DNA of 64,000 nucleotides from Burkholderiales bacterium (GTDB taxonomy: Bacteria; Pseudomonadota; Gammaproteobacteria; Burkholderiales; WYBJ01). Below the pieces are notes generated by a model, which searched no databases, had not been told where the DNA came from, and saw only the letters and a list, made by a program, of their open reading frames with translations. Where the stretch lies: assembly GCA_020848435.1 (NCBI GenBank), contig JADLAC010000026.1, forward strand, positions 1-64,000, given 5' to 3'. Shown here piece by piece: positions 24,833 to 33,825 of the stretch. The stretch's first letter is position 1. Each line of letters opens with the position of its first letter. Position numbers and translations under genes: made by a program.

Positions 24833-26254
24833 TTATTGCCAGCCGCCGCCGAGGGCGTGCATGAGATTGGCGACGGCGGCGTGCTGCGCGCGCAGCGCAT
24901 CGATGCGATTGATCTCGGCCGCAAGCAGATTACGCTCGGCATCGAGCAGCTCGAGCTGGCTCGAAAGACCGCCCTCGTAGCGCAGCCGTGCCAGGCGCAC
25001 GCTTTCCTGCAACGCCAGGATTCGCGCCTGCTCGGCGTCGTAGCTTGCGCGCGCTTGCGCTTGCGACGCCAGCGCGCTGCGCACGTCGCGAAATGCGCTT
25101 TGAATGACGCTTTCGTAATGCGCGAGCGCTTGCCGTTCGCGCGCGGTAGCGATATCGATCTCGACTTCGAGCCGGCCGCCAGCATAGATCGGCTGCGCGA
25201 GCGCGAGCGCCGCGCGCCAAATGCCCGCGGGGCCTGAAAACAGGCTGCCCAATGCCGCGCTTTCCACACCGAGATAGCCAGTGAGGGCGATGGAGGGAAA
25301 ATGGGCGACGCGCGCGATCGCGACCCGTGCATTGGCGGCGGCGAGCCGCTGCTCGGCTTCGACGATGTCGGGCCGGCGCAGGAGCAGCTCGGAAGGCAGG
25401 CCGGCCGGGACGACCGCGGCGAGCGCAGCCAACGTGCTGCCCGACTCGGCGACCACGGTATCGGCCATGATCGCGCGCGGCGAGCGCCCCAGCAGCAGCG
25501 CGAGCGCGGCTTCCTCGCGCGAGCGCGCCCCTTCGAGCGGCGCGAGCTGGGCCCGCACCGCCGCCAGCTCGGCCTCGAGCTGACGCAGGTCGAGCTCCGC
25601 CAGCACGCCGGCCTCGACCCGCTTGCGCTGCAATTCGAGCGCGCGTTCGCGCAAGCCGATCGAGCGCCGTGTGACATCGAGCTGCGCATCCAGCGCGCGC
25701 AGCGTGAAATATGATTGGGCGGCTTGCGCGGCGAGCGCGATGCGCACGGTGTCGCGGGCGGCTTCCGCGGCCAGCAGCTCGGCGCGGGCGGCGGCGCTGG
25801 CGTTGCGCAGCCGATCCCACAGGTCGATCTCGTACGAAGCATTGATGGTCGCGCGCAGGTTGTTGCGCTCGGTGGGCGTTCCCGCGGGCTGCTGCACGCT
25901 GGTTCGCCGCGACACGCGACTGCGGTCGGCCTGGGCGGTTGCGTCGATGAGCGGCATGCGATCGGCATCGGCTTGGGCGAGCAGGCCGCGCGCTTCATCG
26001 ACCCGCGCGATGGTCATCGCGAGATCCAGGTTGTTCGCCAGCGCTTCGGTCACCAACTGATCGAGCCGGGAATCGCCGAAAATGCGCCACCAGCGCGCCA
26101 CGTCGATCGCTTTGCCCGTGGCCGGTTGCCCGGGCCACGCGGCGGGCAGATCGAGCGCCGGGCGGACCGGCGCGCTCGGCGTGGGCGCGCATCCCGCGAG
26201 CACGAGCGCGACCATGCCGGCGCGCGCAATCCGATCAATGCCGGGGCGAGACAT
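24833..26254 (-). CDS. RND efflux outer-membrane factor lipoprotein (NodT/OprM family)
   Basis: A 473-aa TolC-like channel subunit. The lipoprotein signal ends LVLAGC (Cys22). Two tandem OEP repeats follow: WWRIFGDSRLDQLVTEALANN starts the first, and RRPDIVEAEQRLAAANARV and YLGVESAALGSLF mark the second. It completes a tripartite pump with the adaptor and inner-membrane genes upstream. Its start overlaps the end of the permease gene by 20 bp, so it is translationally coupled. Confidence 0.95.
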   Translation of the reverse strand: MSRPGIDRIARAGMVALVLAGCAPTPSAPVRPALDLPAAWPGQPATGKAIDVARWWRIFGDSRLDQLVTEALANNLDLAMTIARVDEARGLLAQADADRMPLIDATAQADRSRVSRRTSVQQPAGTPTERNNLRATINASYEIDLWDRLRNASAAARAELLAAEAARDTVRIALAAQAAQSYFTLRALDAQLDVTRRSIGLRERALELQRKRVEAGVLAELDLRQLEAELAAVRAQLAPLEGARSREEAALALLLGRSPRAIMADTVVAESGSTLAALAAVVPAGLPSELLLRRPDIVEAEQRLAAANARVAIARVAHFPSIALTGYLGVESAALGSLFSGPAGIWRAALALAQPIYAGGRLEVEIDIATARERQALAHYESVIQSAFRDVRSALASQAQARASYDAEQARILALQESVRLARLRYEGGLSSQLELLDAERNLLAAEINRIDALRAQHAAVANLMHALGGGWQ

Positions 26255-29200
26255 GCGGATGCTCGGCGGGTTTGTGGGCGAGATCGCGCACGTGCGCGAT
26301 CTCGGCTTTGATCTCCGCGCTTGAGCGGCGCTCGGCGAGCTTGCGATCGACCAGCACGCGGAAGAACAGGGGGACGAAGAAGATCGCGAGGAAGGTCGCG
26401 GCGATCATGCCGCCCATGACGCCGGTGCCCGCCGAGTGTCGCGCGCCGGCGCCCGCCCCGGTGCTGATCGCCAGCGGCAGCACGCCGAGGATGAACGCGA
26501 GCGACGTCATGAGGATCGGCCGGAAGCGCAGGCGAGCCGCCTCGACGGCGGCGGCGGAGGCGGTCATGCCTTCCTGCTTCTTGTAAATGGCATACTCGAC
26601 GATCAGGATCGCGTTCTTTGCGGCCAGGCCGAGCAGGGTCACGAGGCCGATCTGGAAATAAACGTCGTTGGTCAGCCCGCGCAAGTACACCGCGGCCAGC
26701 GCGCCGAACGTGCCGAACGGCATGGCAAGCAGGACCGACAAGGGCAGCGACCAGCGTTCGTACTGCGCGGCCAGGATCAGGAACACCATGAACGCGCCGA
26801 GCCCGAGCGCCATGGTCGAGGTGCCGGACGAGCGCTTCTCCTGAAACGATGCGCCGCCCCAGTCGTAGCTGAAGTCCGCGGGCAGCGTTTCGCCGGCGAT
26901 ACGCTCCACCGCCTGGATCGCCTGGCCGGAGCTCACGCCGGGGGCAGCCTGCCCGATCAGCTTCACGGCCGGCAGGTTGTTGAAGCGGTCGAGCGCGTCG
27001 GGACCGGAGGTGAAACGGATGCTCGCAAGCGCGCCCAATGGCACCATGTCGCCGCGTTGGGAGCGCAGATACACATCGCCGATCGCATCGGGGCGCATGC
27101 GGTACGCCGGCTCGGCCGACATCAGTACCTGCCAGGTGCGCCCGTAGCGATTGAAGTCGTTCACGTAGTAGCTGCCGAGGGTGGCGGCGAGGGTGTTGTA
27201 CAAGTCGTCCAGCGGCACGGCGCGCGCCTTGGCCGCCGTGCGGTCGAGGTCGACGTAGAGTTGCGGCACGGAGGCGCGCCATAGCGTTTGGACGCCGCCC
27301 AACATGGGCTCGCCGTTGGCCTTCGCGAGGAACTGCTGCATGACCTGCGCCAGCCGGGCCGCGCCGCCCTCGCCCCGGTTCTGGATGTAGAACTCGAAGC
27401 CGCCCGCGGTGCCCAGGCCGAAGATCGGCGGCGGCGCGAACGCGAGCACCAGGGCTTCCTTGATGTGCGCGGTCTTCATGAACAGCTCGCCCACGAGCTG
27501 CGGGGTCCCGACGCTGCGCTCGTCCCAGTGCTTCTGCGTGACGAAGATGGTCGCCGCGTTGTTGCGGAAGCCGCCACCGATGAAATCGAAGCCGGTGAAT
27601 GCGACCGCGTCTTCGTTGGCCGGATTCGACTTGACGATCTCCAGCACCTCGGCGACCACCGCGTCGGTACGTTGCAGGGTCGCGCCATCGGGAAGGATGA
27701 CGGCAGCGATGTAGAAGCCCTGGTCTTCGTCGGGCACCAGGCTGCCGGGCGTGATGCGCCATAGCCAGGCCGTAACCGCGACCATGCCCGCGAACAGCGC
27801 GAGCCCGATCGCGCCGCGGCGGATCATCCACGCGACCCCGCTCGCGTAACGGTCCGTGATGCGGGTGAACCAGCGGTTGAAGCCGCGGAAGAAGCGGTTG
27901 GGCTCGCCGCTGCCGTGCTTGAGCAGCACGACGCACAAGGCCGGCGTGAGGGTCAGGGCGACCACGCCGGAAATCACCACCGCGATCGAAATGGTGACTG
28001 CGAACTGGCGGTACAGCTCGCCGGTCAGGCCGCCGAAGAAGGCGATCGGCACGAACACCGCGCACAGCGCGAGCACGATCGCGATCACCGGGCCGGTCAC
28101 CTCGTGCATCGCTTTGATCGCCGCCTCGCGCACCGAGAGCTTCTCCTCGCGCATGATGCGCTCGACGTTCTCCAGCACGACGATGGCGTCGTCGACCACG
28201 ATCCCGATCGCGAGCACCATGCCGAAGAGGGTGAGCGTATTGATCGAGTAGCCGAGCGCGAACAGGCCCGCGAAGGTGCCGATCAGCGACACCGGCACCG
28301 CGACGATCGGGATCAGCGTCGCGCGCCATTTCTGCAGGAACAGATACACCACGAGAAACACGAGCACCATCGCCTCGGCGAGGGTGATCAGAACCTCGCG
28401 GATGGACACTTCGACGAAGCGCGTGGTGTCGTACGGGATCGAGTAGGCGAGCCCGGCGGGAAAGCGGCTCGAAAGCTCGCGCATGGTCGTGCGCACGCGC
28501 TCGGCCACCTCCAGCGCGTTCGCACCGGGCAGCAGGAAGACGCCCATCAGGGTCGCCGGCCGGCCGTTGATGCGGCCGATGAATTCGTAGTCCTTGGCGG
28601 CCAGCTCGACCCGCGCAACGTCCTTGAGCTTCAGCGTCGAGCCGTCGGGGTTGGCGCGCACGATGATCTCCTCGAACTCGCGCGGCTCGGACAAGCGGCC
28701 TTGGGTGGTGACGGTGTAGACCAGCTCCTGCGGCCCGCCGGTCGGCGCGGCGCCGACCTTGCCGGCGGCGAATTGCGCATTCTGCTCGTTCAGCGCCGCG
28801 ATGAGATCGACGGTGGTGAGCTTCAACTGCGTCAGCCGATCGGGCCGCACCCAGATCCGCATGGCGTAGTCCTTGGCGCCGAAGATCTGGACGTTGGTCG
28901 TGCCCGGCAGGCGCTTCATCACGTCGAGCACGTTGAGGGTCACGTAGTTGCTGATGTAGAGATCGTCGAAGCGCGCGTCCGGGGAGTAGAAGGCGAGCAC
29001 TTGCAGGAACGACGACGAGCCCTTTTCCACCGTCACGCCGAGGCGTCTGACTTCGAGCGGCAAGCGCGGCTCGGCTTGCTTCACGCGATTGTTGACGGCG
29101 ACCGCGGCCTGGTCGACATCGGTGCCGATCTCGAAGGTGACCTGGATCTGGACCACGCCGTTGGACGCGGAGCTCGAGCTCATGTAGAGCATGCGCTCGA

Positions 29201-29417
29201 CGCCGTTGATCTGGTTTTCGAGCGGCGCGGCCACGGTCTGCTCGAGCACCTGCGCGGAGGCGCCCGGATAAGTGGCCATGACGGTGACAACCGGTGGGGC
29301 GATCTCGGGATACTGCGCGATCGGCAGCACGCGCATGGCGGCGAGCCCGGTCAGCACGATGAAGATCGACAGCACCGCCGCGAAAATGGGGCGGTCGATG
29401 AAGAAGCGCGAAAGCAT
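26235..29417 (-). CDS. RND multidrug efflux permease, HAE1 (AcrB/MexB) family
   Basis: A 1060-aa inner-membrane proton-driven exporter with the standard 12-helix plan and two large periplasmic loops. It opens MLSRFFIDRPIFAAVLSIFI; the proton-relay aspartates are in GIVVDDAIVVLENVERIM (TM4) and the relay lysine in GLAAKNAILIVEYA (TM10); TLFGMVLAIG and the C-terminal FVPLFFRVLVDRK are typical. Typical substrates are hydrophobic drugs, bile salts or solvents; none can be inferred. Second gene of the operon, 8 bp after the adaptor. No TetR- or MarR-type regulator is adjacent. Confidence 0.97.
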   Translation of the reverse strand: MLSRFFIDRPIFAAVLSIFIVLTGLAAMRVLPIAQYPEIAPPVVTVMATYPGASAQVLEQTVAAPLENQINGVERMLYMSSSSASNGVVQIQVTFEIGTDVDQAAVAVNNRVKQAEPRLPLEVRRLGVTVEKGSSSFLQVLAFYSPDARFDDLYISNYVTLNVLDVMKRLPGTTNVQIFGAKDYAMRIWVRPDRLTQLKLTTVDLIAALNEQNAQFAAGKVGAAPTGGPQELVYTVTTQGRLSEPREFEEIIVRANPDGSTLKLKDVARVELAAKDYEFIGRINGRPATLMGVFLLPGANALEVAERVRTTMRELSSRFPAGLAYSIPYDTTRFVEVSIREVLITLAEAMVLVFLVVYLFLQKWRATLIPIVAVPVSLIGTFAGLFALGYSINTLTLFGMVLAIGIVVDDAIVVLENVERIMREEKLSVREAAIKAMHEVTGPVIAIVLALCAVFVPIAFFGGLTGELYRQFAVTISIAVVISGVVALTLTPALCVVLLKHGSGEPNRFFRGFNRWFTRITDRYASGVAWMIRRGAIGLALFAGMVAVTAWLWRITPGSLVPDEDQGFYIAAVILPDGATLQRTDAVVAEVLEIVKSNPANEDAVAFTGFDFIGGGFRNNAATIFVTQKHWDERSVGTPQLVGELFMKTAHIKEALVLAFAPPPIFGLGTAGGFEFYIQNRGEGGAARLAQVMQQFLAKANGEPMLGGVQTLWRASVPQLYVDLDRTAAKARAVPLDDLYNTLAATLGSYYVNDFNRYGRTWQVLMSAEPAYRMRPDAIGDVYLRSQRGDMVPLGALASIRFTSGPDALDRFNNLPAVKLIGQAAPGVSSGQAIQAVERIAGETLPADFSYDWGGASFQEKRSSGTSTMALGLGAFMVFLILAAQYERWSLPLSVLLAMPFGTFGALAAVYLRGLTNDVYFQIGLVTLLGLAAKNAILIVEYAIYKKQEGMTASAAAVEAARLRFRPILMTSLAFILGVLPLAISTGAGAGARHSAGTGVMGGMIAATFLAIFFVPLFFRVLVDRKLAERRSSAEIKAEIAHVRDLAHKPAEHPHVSPRH

Positions 29418-29425
29418 GCCTGGTT

Positions 29426-30604
29426 CTACTTTTTCGCCGGCGCGCCCGCCGCGGGCGGCTTGCCCGCGGGCTCAGCGGCGCCCGCGGCCGCGACCCGCAC
29501 CGGCGCCCCGGGTCCGACCCGGAGCAGACCGGCAACGATGACCCTGTCGCCGCGCTTGAGCCCCTGCTGAATCACCCAGTCGTCGCCGTGCCAGTCGCCC
29601 ACCTCCACCGGACGCACCTCGGCTTTGCTTTGCGCATCGACGACATAGACGAACTTGCCCTTGGGTCCTTCCAGTACCGCGCGCTGCGGCACCACGATCG
29701 CATCGGGGCGGGTCGCACCGCGCAACACCACCCGCACGAACTGGCCCGGTTTCAACACCCCGCGCGGGTTCGGCAGCTCGGCGCGCGTTTCGGTGGTGCC
29801 GGTGGCCGTGTTTACTCGCACGTCGCTGAAATCGAGCCGGCCCTTGCGCTCGAATTCGGCGCCGTCGGAGAGGCGCACGGCGACCTCGAAGCCGCCGTTG
29901 CCCGGCACTCTGAGCGCGCCGCTCGCGACCGCCTTGCGGATGGCAAGATGCTCGCGCTCCGGAATGCCAAACCTCACCCAGATGGGATCGATCTGGGTGA
30001 TGGTGGTCAGCAACACATCGGGGCCGGAGACGAGCGTGCCCTCGGAGCTCACGGCGCGGCTCGTGATGCCGGCAAGCGGCGCTTCCACGCGCGTGTAGTC
30101 CAGGTTCAAGCGTGCTTCGGCCAGCCGCGCATGCGCGAGCTTCACGTCGGCGGCGGCGACGCGCTCGGCGGCGAAGGCATCGTCGAAGTCCTTCTGGCTC
30201 GCGGCCTTCGCTTCCAGCAGCGGTTTCAAGCGCGCGGCGTTGCGCTGCGCCTGGTCCAAGCGCGCCTCAGCGCCGGCCAGCTCGGCCTCCGCCCGTTGCA
30301 CGGCGATGCGAAACGGCGCGGGATCGATGTTGAACAGCGATTGACCGCGCGTCACGCTCGCGCCTTCGCGGAAGTTGCGCTTGAGCAGGATGCCGGTTAC
30401 GCGCGCGCGCACTTCGACATCGCGCGAGCCGGCCGTCTGGCCGACATATTCATAGGTGACCGGCAGCGTGCGCGCGGTCACCTCGACCACGCTCACCTCC
30501 GGCGGCGGCATGCCGGCCGGCTGGGATCCTGCCCGGTTGCATCCGCCGAGCGTGATGGCAGCGACGAGCACAAGCGGCAACGAGACGGACGAAGGCAGCT
30601 TCAT
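29426..30604 (-). CDS. RND efflux periplasmic adaptor (MFP) lipoprotein
   Basis: A 392-aa adaptor with signal peptide and lipobox ending ITLGGC. It has a beta-barrel/lipoyl segment (YVGQTAGSRDVEVRARVTG), an alpha-hairpin (about 95-165), LDYTRVEAPLAGITSRAVSSEG, and a membrane-proximal domain with GVLKPGQFVRVVLRG. The C-terminal tail is Pro/Ala-rich and ends GAPAKK. The start is uncertain: ATG 30604 gives the normal signal, while ATG 30616 and GTG 30634 are in frame; none has a clear ribosome-binding site. First gene of the efflux operon. Confidence 0.94.
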   Translation of the reverse strand: MKLPSSVSLPLVLVAAITLGGCNRAGSQPAGMPPPEVSVVEVTARTLPVTYEYVGQTAGSRDVEVRARVTGILLKRNFREGASVTRGQSLFNIDPAPFRIAVQRAEAELAGAEARLDQAQRNAARLKPLLEAKAASQKDFDDAFAAERVAAADVKLAHARLAEARLNLDYTRVEAPLAGITSRAVSSEGTLVSGPDVLLTTITQIDPIWVRFGIPEREHLAIRKAVASGALRVPGNGGFEVAVRLSDGAEFERKGRLDFSDVRVNTATGTTETRAELPNPRGVLKPGQFVRVVLRGATRPDAIVVPQRAVLEGPKGKFVYVVDAQSKAEVRPVEVGDWHGDDWVIQQGLKRGDRVIVAGLLRVGPGAPVRVAAAGAAEPAGKPPAAGAPAKK

Positions 30605-30795
30605 CGGCGAAGGCATACCGGAATGGGGAGGCACGACGCGAGCGCAAGAGCGCGGCCGCGCGGACCGCGCGTCGCGAAGGGCAAATGTACCGGCTTTCGT
30701 GCGAGGCTGTAAACCTTGGTGAACGCGATCGCTCTACGACCAGGCGCTACGCGTATGATGCGTGCAGCGGCGACATTCCCTGTAGGCAAGATGCC

Positions 30796-32013
30796 ATGGC
30801 GTCACTCGAGACCGAGACCCTTCGCCGGACAGTGTTAAACGACTGGCACACTGCGCAGCGCGCGCGCATGGTCGCATTCGGCGGCTGGAGCATGCCGCTC
30901 AACTACGCCGGTGGCGTCACGCGCGAGCACATCGCAACGCGCACCGATGCGGGCTTGTTCGATATCTGCCACATGGGGCGGTTTCGCATCGCAGGCGCGG
31001 GCGCCACCGGGTATCTCGCCAGCGTGCTCACCAACGATGCGAACGCATTGTTGCCTGGGCATGCGCACTACACGCTCATCGCCAACGCCGCCGGCGGGGC
31101 ACTCGACGACGCGTATCTGTATTGCCTCGGCAGCGACGATTTCCTGCTCGTGGTCAACGCGGCCAACCGGGTCAGGGATAGCGCATACTTGCACGCCAGC
31201 CCCCGCGCCGCGTCGGTGTGCTTGTCGGACGACAGCGACGCCTTGGGGATGCTCGCGCTACAAGGGCCGCGATCGGCCGCGCTGCTCGAGCAAGTGCTCG
31301 GCGCCGAGGTGCTCCCCGAGCCGCGGCGCAATCGCCTGCGCCAATCTTCGCGCGCTGGGTTCGACCTGATCGTCGCTCGCACCGGTTACACCGGCGAAGC
31401 GAACGGGTTCGAGATCTTCGTGCCGAAGGCGCGAACCGCCGGCTTGTGGCAAGCACTGGTCGATGCCGGCGCACCACCCGCCGGGTTGGGCGCGCGCGAT
31501 TCGCTGCGTCTCGAGGCGGGTCTGCCGCTGTATGGCCACGAGCTCGGGCTCGATCGCAACGGCCGCGACATTCCCATCTTCGCCAATCGGCTGGCGCGCT
31601 ACGGCGTGCGCCGGCCCGGCAACGGCCGCTACCTTGGTGTCGATGCGCTCGATGCGCAACGCGCCGAGTACCAGGCGATCGTCGAGGGCGCGCTCGCCGG
31701 CGCGCCGCGATGGCTCTCGCACTTGATCCAGCCGCTCGCGGTGTTTGATGCCAAGCGGCCGTTGCGCGCCGGCTACGCGCTCTATGCGGATGGCATCGAG
31801 GCGGGCTACGTCACCTCGGGGACGAGCGTGCCGGTGTTGGCATCGCGCCCCGACGCCGGCGTGCCGGTGATGCGCCCGATCGGACTCGCGCTGCTGCGCC
31901 ACGATCTGCGTTCCGACAACCGCGCGGGGGCGAGCCTGGAAGTGCGCGACGGACGCGGCGGCAGCTTCGGTGCGCGCATCGTCGCGACCAATCTGCCCGC
32001 GCCGGCGGCGTAA
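30796..32013 (+). CDS. Aminomethyltransferase (GcvT family)
   Basis: A 405-aa protein resembling the glycine-cleavage T protein, which moves a one-carbon unit to tetrahydrofolate. Features: RMVAFGGWSMPLNYAGG, FDICHMGRFRI, ALDDAYLYCLG (Asp-Asp at the folate site), YTGEANGFEIFV, and GLGARDSLRLEAGLPLYGHEL. It is longer than typical GcvT (about 365), and gcvH/gcvP are absent nearby, so it may be a paralog acting in another demethylation. The ATG at 30796 was chosen as the first that matches the family's start. No glycine-riboswitch-like structure was seen in the 190-bp leader. Confidence 0.9.
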   Translation: MASLETETLRRTVLNDWHTAQRARMVAFGGWSMPLNYAGGVTREHIATRTDAGLFDICHMGRFRIAGAGATGYLASVLTNDANALLPGHAHYTLIANAAGGALDDAYLYCLGSDDFLLVVNAANRVRDSAYLHASPRAASVCLSDDSDALGMLALQGPRSAALLEQVLGAEVLPEPRRNRLRQSSRAGFDLIVARTGYTGEANGFEIFVPKARTAGLWQALVDAGAPPAGLGARDSLRLEAGLPLYGHELGLDRNGRDIPIFANRLARYGVRRPGNGRYLGVDALDAQRAEYQAIVEGALAGAPRWLSHLIQPLAVFDAKRPLRAGYALYADGIEAGYVTSGTSVPVLASRPDAGVPVMRPIGLALLRHDLRSDNRAGASLEVRDGRGGSFGARIVATNLPAPAA

Positions 32014-32085
32014 GCGACGAGTAGCGCTCCCACCCACGATCGGTGCCTCGTGAGACGCGCGAGCTGCGGCCGCACGCGTAGGCGC

Positions 32086-32224
32086 GGGCCGGCGGGTCGA
32101 CTGCGAAGCGTCAGCGCCGGCTTCCGACCCCACGGGTGGGGCCGGTTGACGGTGAAGCGTCGGCTCCGGGCTCCGGGCCACGCACTTGGGACGCGGGCCG
32201 CGGCGTCGACCGGGAAGCGTCAGC
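32086..32224. repeat. Three imperfect copies of a GC-rich unit at a convergent gap
   Basis: Segments 32086-32115, 32138-32164 and 32194-32224 each carry GGGCCGG-like DNA followed by GTCGAC-like and GAAGCGTC(A/G)GC ends, at offsets of about 49 and 60. The last copy runs into the end of the sHSP gene. They fill most of the gap between the convergent GcvT-like and small heat-shock genes. Confidence 0.55.
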
Positions 32225-32726
32225 TCACGTGGATGGTCTGGCTGCGCGGCTTGCTCGGGAAGGCCTTGGGCAGCTCGACCTTCAGTACCCCATCGGCATA
32301 ACGTGCACTCGCCTGGTCCGGCACGACCCGCGCGGCTAGCGGGATCACGCGCCGGAAGCTGCCGTAGGCGCACTGCAAGACCCGATAGCGGCCCTCGGCG
32401 GCCTCGCGCTCGAAGCGCTTTTCGCCGCTCACGACCAGCGCATCGTCCACCACCTCGATCTTGAACTCGTCCTTCTTCATGCCGGGGATTTCGACCCGCA
32501 CGATCAGGCGGCGCTCGTCCTCGAACACGTCCCCGCCCAGCAGCGCCCAGCCCTGCGAGGGGAGGTAGAAGTCATCGTCGACTTCCGCCTTCCCCGGCAG
32601 ATTGGACGCCTCGGTGGGCATGAAGCGGATGAGCGCACCGGCGGCGGACTGGCGCAGTCGCTGCCAGCCTTCGGCCATCGACTCCCATAAGGTGTTGAAG
32701 CCCTGCTTGAGGTCGTCGAATTTCAT
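32220..32726 (-). CDS. Small heat-shock protein, Hsp20 (third gene of the tandem set)
   Basis: A 168-aa ATP-independent holdase. N-terminal helices (MKFDDLKQGFNTLWESMAEG) are followed by an alpha-crystallin domain with RLIVRVEIPGMKKDEFKIEV and the signature ARYADGVLKVELPK. The C-terminal I-x-V anchor is TIHVS. The N-terminal arm is longer than in its two neighbours. The gene ends the minus-strand sHSP operon, 33 bp after the second gene. Confidence 0.95.
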   Translation of the reverse strand: MKFDDLKQGFNTLWESMAEGWQRLRQSAAGALIRFMPTEASNLPGKAEVDDDFYLPSQGWALLGGDVFEDERRLIVRVEIPGMKKDEFKIEVVDDALVVSGEKRFEREAAEGRYRVLQCAYGSFRRVIPLAARVVPDQASARYADGVLKVELPKAFPSKPRSQTIHVS

Positions 32727-32759
32727 GCTCTCGTCTCCACCGGCGCGGTCAGTACGGGA

Positions 32760-33164
32760 TCAGCCACCGGACACCTGGATGCGGCGCGGTTGCGCATGCT
32801 CCGCCTTGGGGATGCGCAGCTTGAGCACGCCCTGGTTGAGCTGCGCCGAGACCTTGCCACCATCGAGCTCTTTGCTCAGCGTGAACACCCGCCGGTAGCG
32901 CGCCAGGTTGACCTCGGCATAGCTCGCCGCCATGCCTTGCGGCAGGTCGATATCGACGTCGCCTTCGATGCACAGGTTATCGCCTTCGATGTGCAGGTTG
33001 AGCTTGTCCTTGGGCACGCCCGGAAGATCGGCGAACAAGGTGATGCCGGCGCTGTCTTCCACCACGTCGACCGGCGGAAGCAGCGTCGCGCCGTTACGCG
33101 CCGGCGCGCTCTGCGGGGCCGGCGGCGCTTGCCGGCTGACTTGACTGCTGTTGACTTCGTTCAT
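32760..33164 (-). CDS. Small heat-shock protein, Hsp20 (second gene)
   Basis: A 134-aa sHSP. A disordered Ala/Pro/Ser-rich N-terminus (about 1-25) leads to the alpha-crystallin domain: VVEDSAGITLFADLPGVPKD, ARYRRVFTLSKELDG and AQLNQGVLKLRIPK. The C-terminus RRIQVSGG carries the I-x-V motif that docks on neighbouring dimers. It lies 24 bp after the first sHSP gene on the same transcript. Confidence 0.95.
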   Translation of the reverse strand: MNEVNSSQVSRQAPPAPQSAPARNGATLLPPVDVVEDSAGITLFADLPGVPKDKLNLHIEGDNLCIEGDVDIDLPQGMAASYAEVNLARYRRVFTLSKELDGGKVSAQLNQGVLKLRIPKAEHAQPRRIQVSGG

Positions 33165-33188
33165 GATCCGGTCTCCTTCGCTCGTGGC

Positions 33189-33626
33189 TTACTGGATGCT
33201 GATGCGCCGCGGCTGCGCGGCCTGCTGGCGTTTCACCGTGATATGCAGTATCCCGTCGCGATAGGCCGCGCTGACCCCGTTCGGGTCGGCGTCTTCGGGC
33301 AGCGTCACGACGCGGCGAAAGCGTCCCTGGAAGCGTTCGTTGATGTGTACCGCGGTCCTCTCGTCGTGTGCCGGCAAGTCGTTCTTGCGCTCGCCTGAAA
33401 TGCTTAGCACGCCACGGTCCAGGTCGACCTCCAGCGTCGCCGGGTCGAGCCCCGGAGCGAACGCATACAGCTCGATCGATTGGGCCGTGCCGCCCACGTT
33501 GACAGCGGGGAATCCACCGCGCCCCAGGCCGCGGATATTGGGGGAGAGATCGAACGCCTGCTGCACTTCGCGCTGCAAGCGATCCAGCTCGGCGACGATG
33601 TCGCGCGGGAACAGTGATCCGAACAT
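33189..33626 (-). CDS. Small heat-shock protein, Hsp20 (first gene)
   Basis: A 145-aa sHSP of the class starting MFGSLFPRDIVAELDRLQRE. The alpha-crystallin domain has IELYAFAPGLDPATLEVDLD, NERFQGRFRRVVTLPED and AAYRDGILHITVKR; the C-terminal I-x-I is RRISIQ. GGAGGCACCC precedes the ATG. It is the first of three tandem sHSP genes and diverges from cbpA across a 199-bp control region. Confidence 0.95.
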   Translation of the reverse strand: MFGSLFPRDIVAELDRLQREVQQAFDLSPNIRGLGRGGFPAVNVGGTAQSIELYAFAPGLDPATLEVDLDRGVLSISGERKNDLPAHDERTAVHINERFQGRFRRVVTLPEDADPNGVSAAYRDGILHITVKRQQAAQPRRISIQ

Positions 33627-33734
33627 CGTGGGTGCCTCCTATGAATGGGGTCCATCAATCGCTACGGCACCGGCTGCGCCTGCGCGCCGGGCCTCAGCGG
33701 TTAAAATTTGGCCGCGCCGCGCCGGTTTCAATGT

Positions 33735-33761
33735 CTTGATGTTCGAATAAGCCGCCACCAT
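33735..33761 (+). promoter_or_regulatory. Candidate heat-shock (sigma-32) promoter for cbpA
   Basis: CTTGAT (33735-33740), 14-bp spacer, then CCACCAT (33755-33761), close to the sigma-32 consensus CTTGAAA/CCCCATnT. It would serve cbpA-cbpM. On the other strand TTGAAA (33731-33726) faces an AT-rich -10 area (33708-33703) that could serve the sHSP operon. Confidence 0.4.
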
Positions 33762-33825
33762 CTAACACGATTGCCCAGCCCGGCCGGGCCCCCGGCCATA
33801 GGATGCGGCATGAGAGGAGAGCCGG

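Noticed and set aside
27915..29570. 551-codon ORF antisense to the RND permease
   Set aside because: Mirror frame of the permease; His/Asp/Arg-rich composition with no domain.
30605..30795. Possible glycine riboswitch before the GcvT-like gene
   Set aside because: No recognisable aptamer core or expression-platform hairpin was found by eye in the 190-bp leader.
32086..32224. CRISPR array
   Set aside because: Only three imperfect units with unequal spacing and no unique spacers of constant length; no cas genes.
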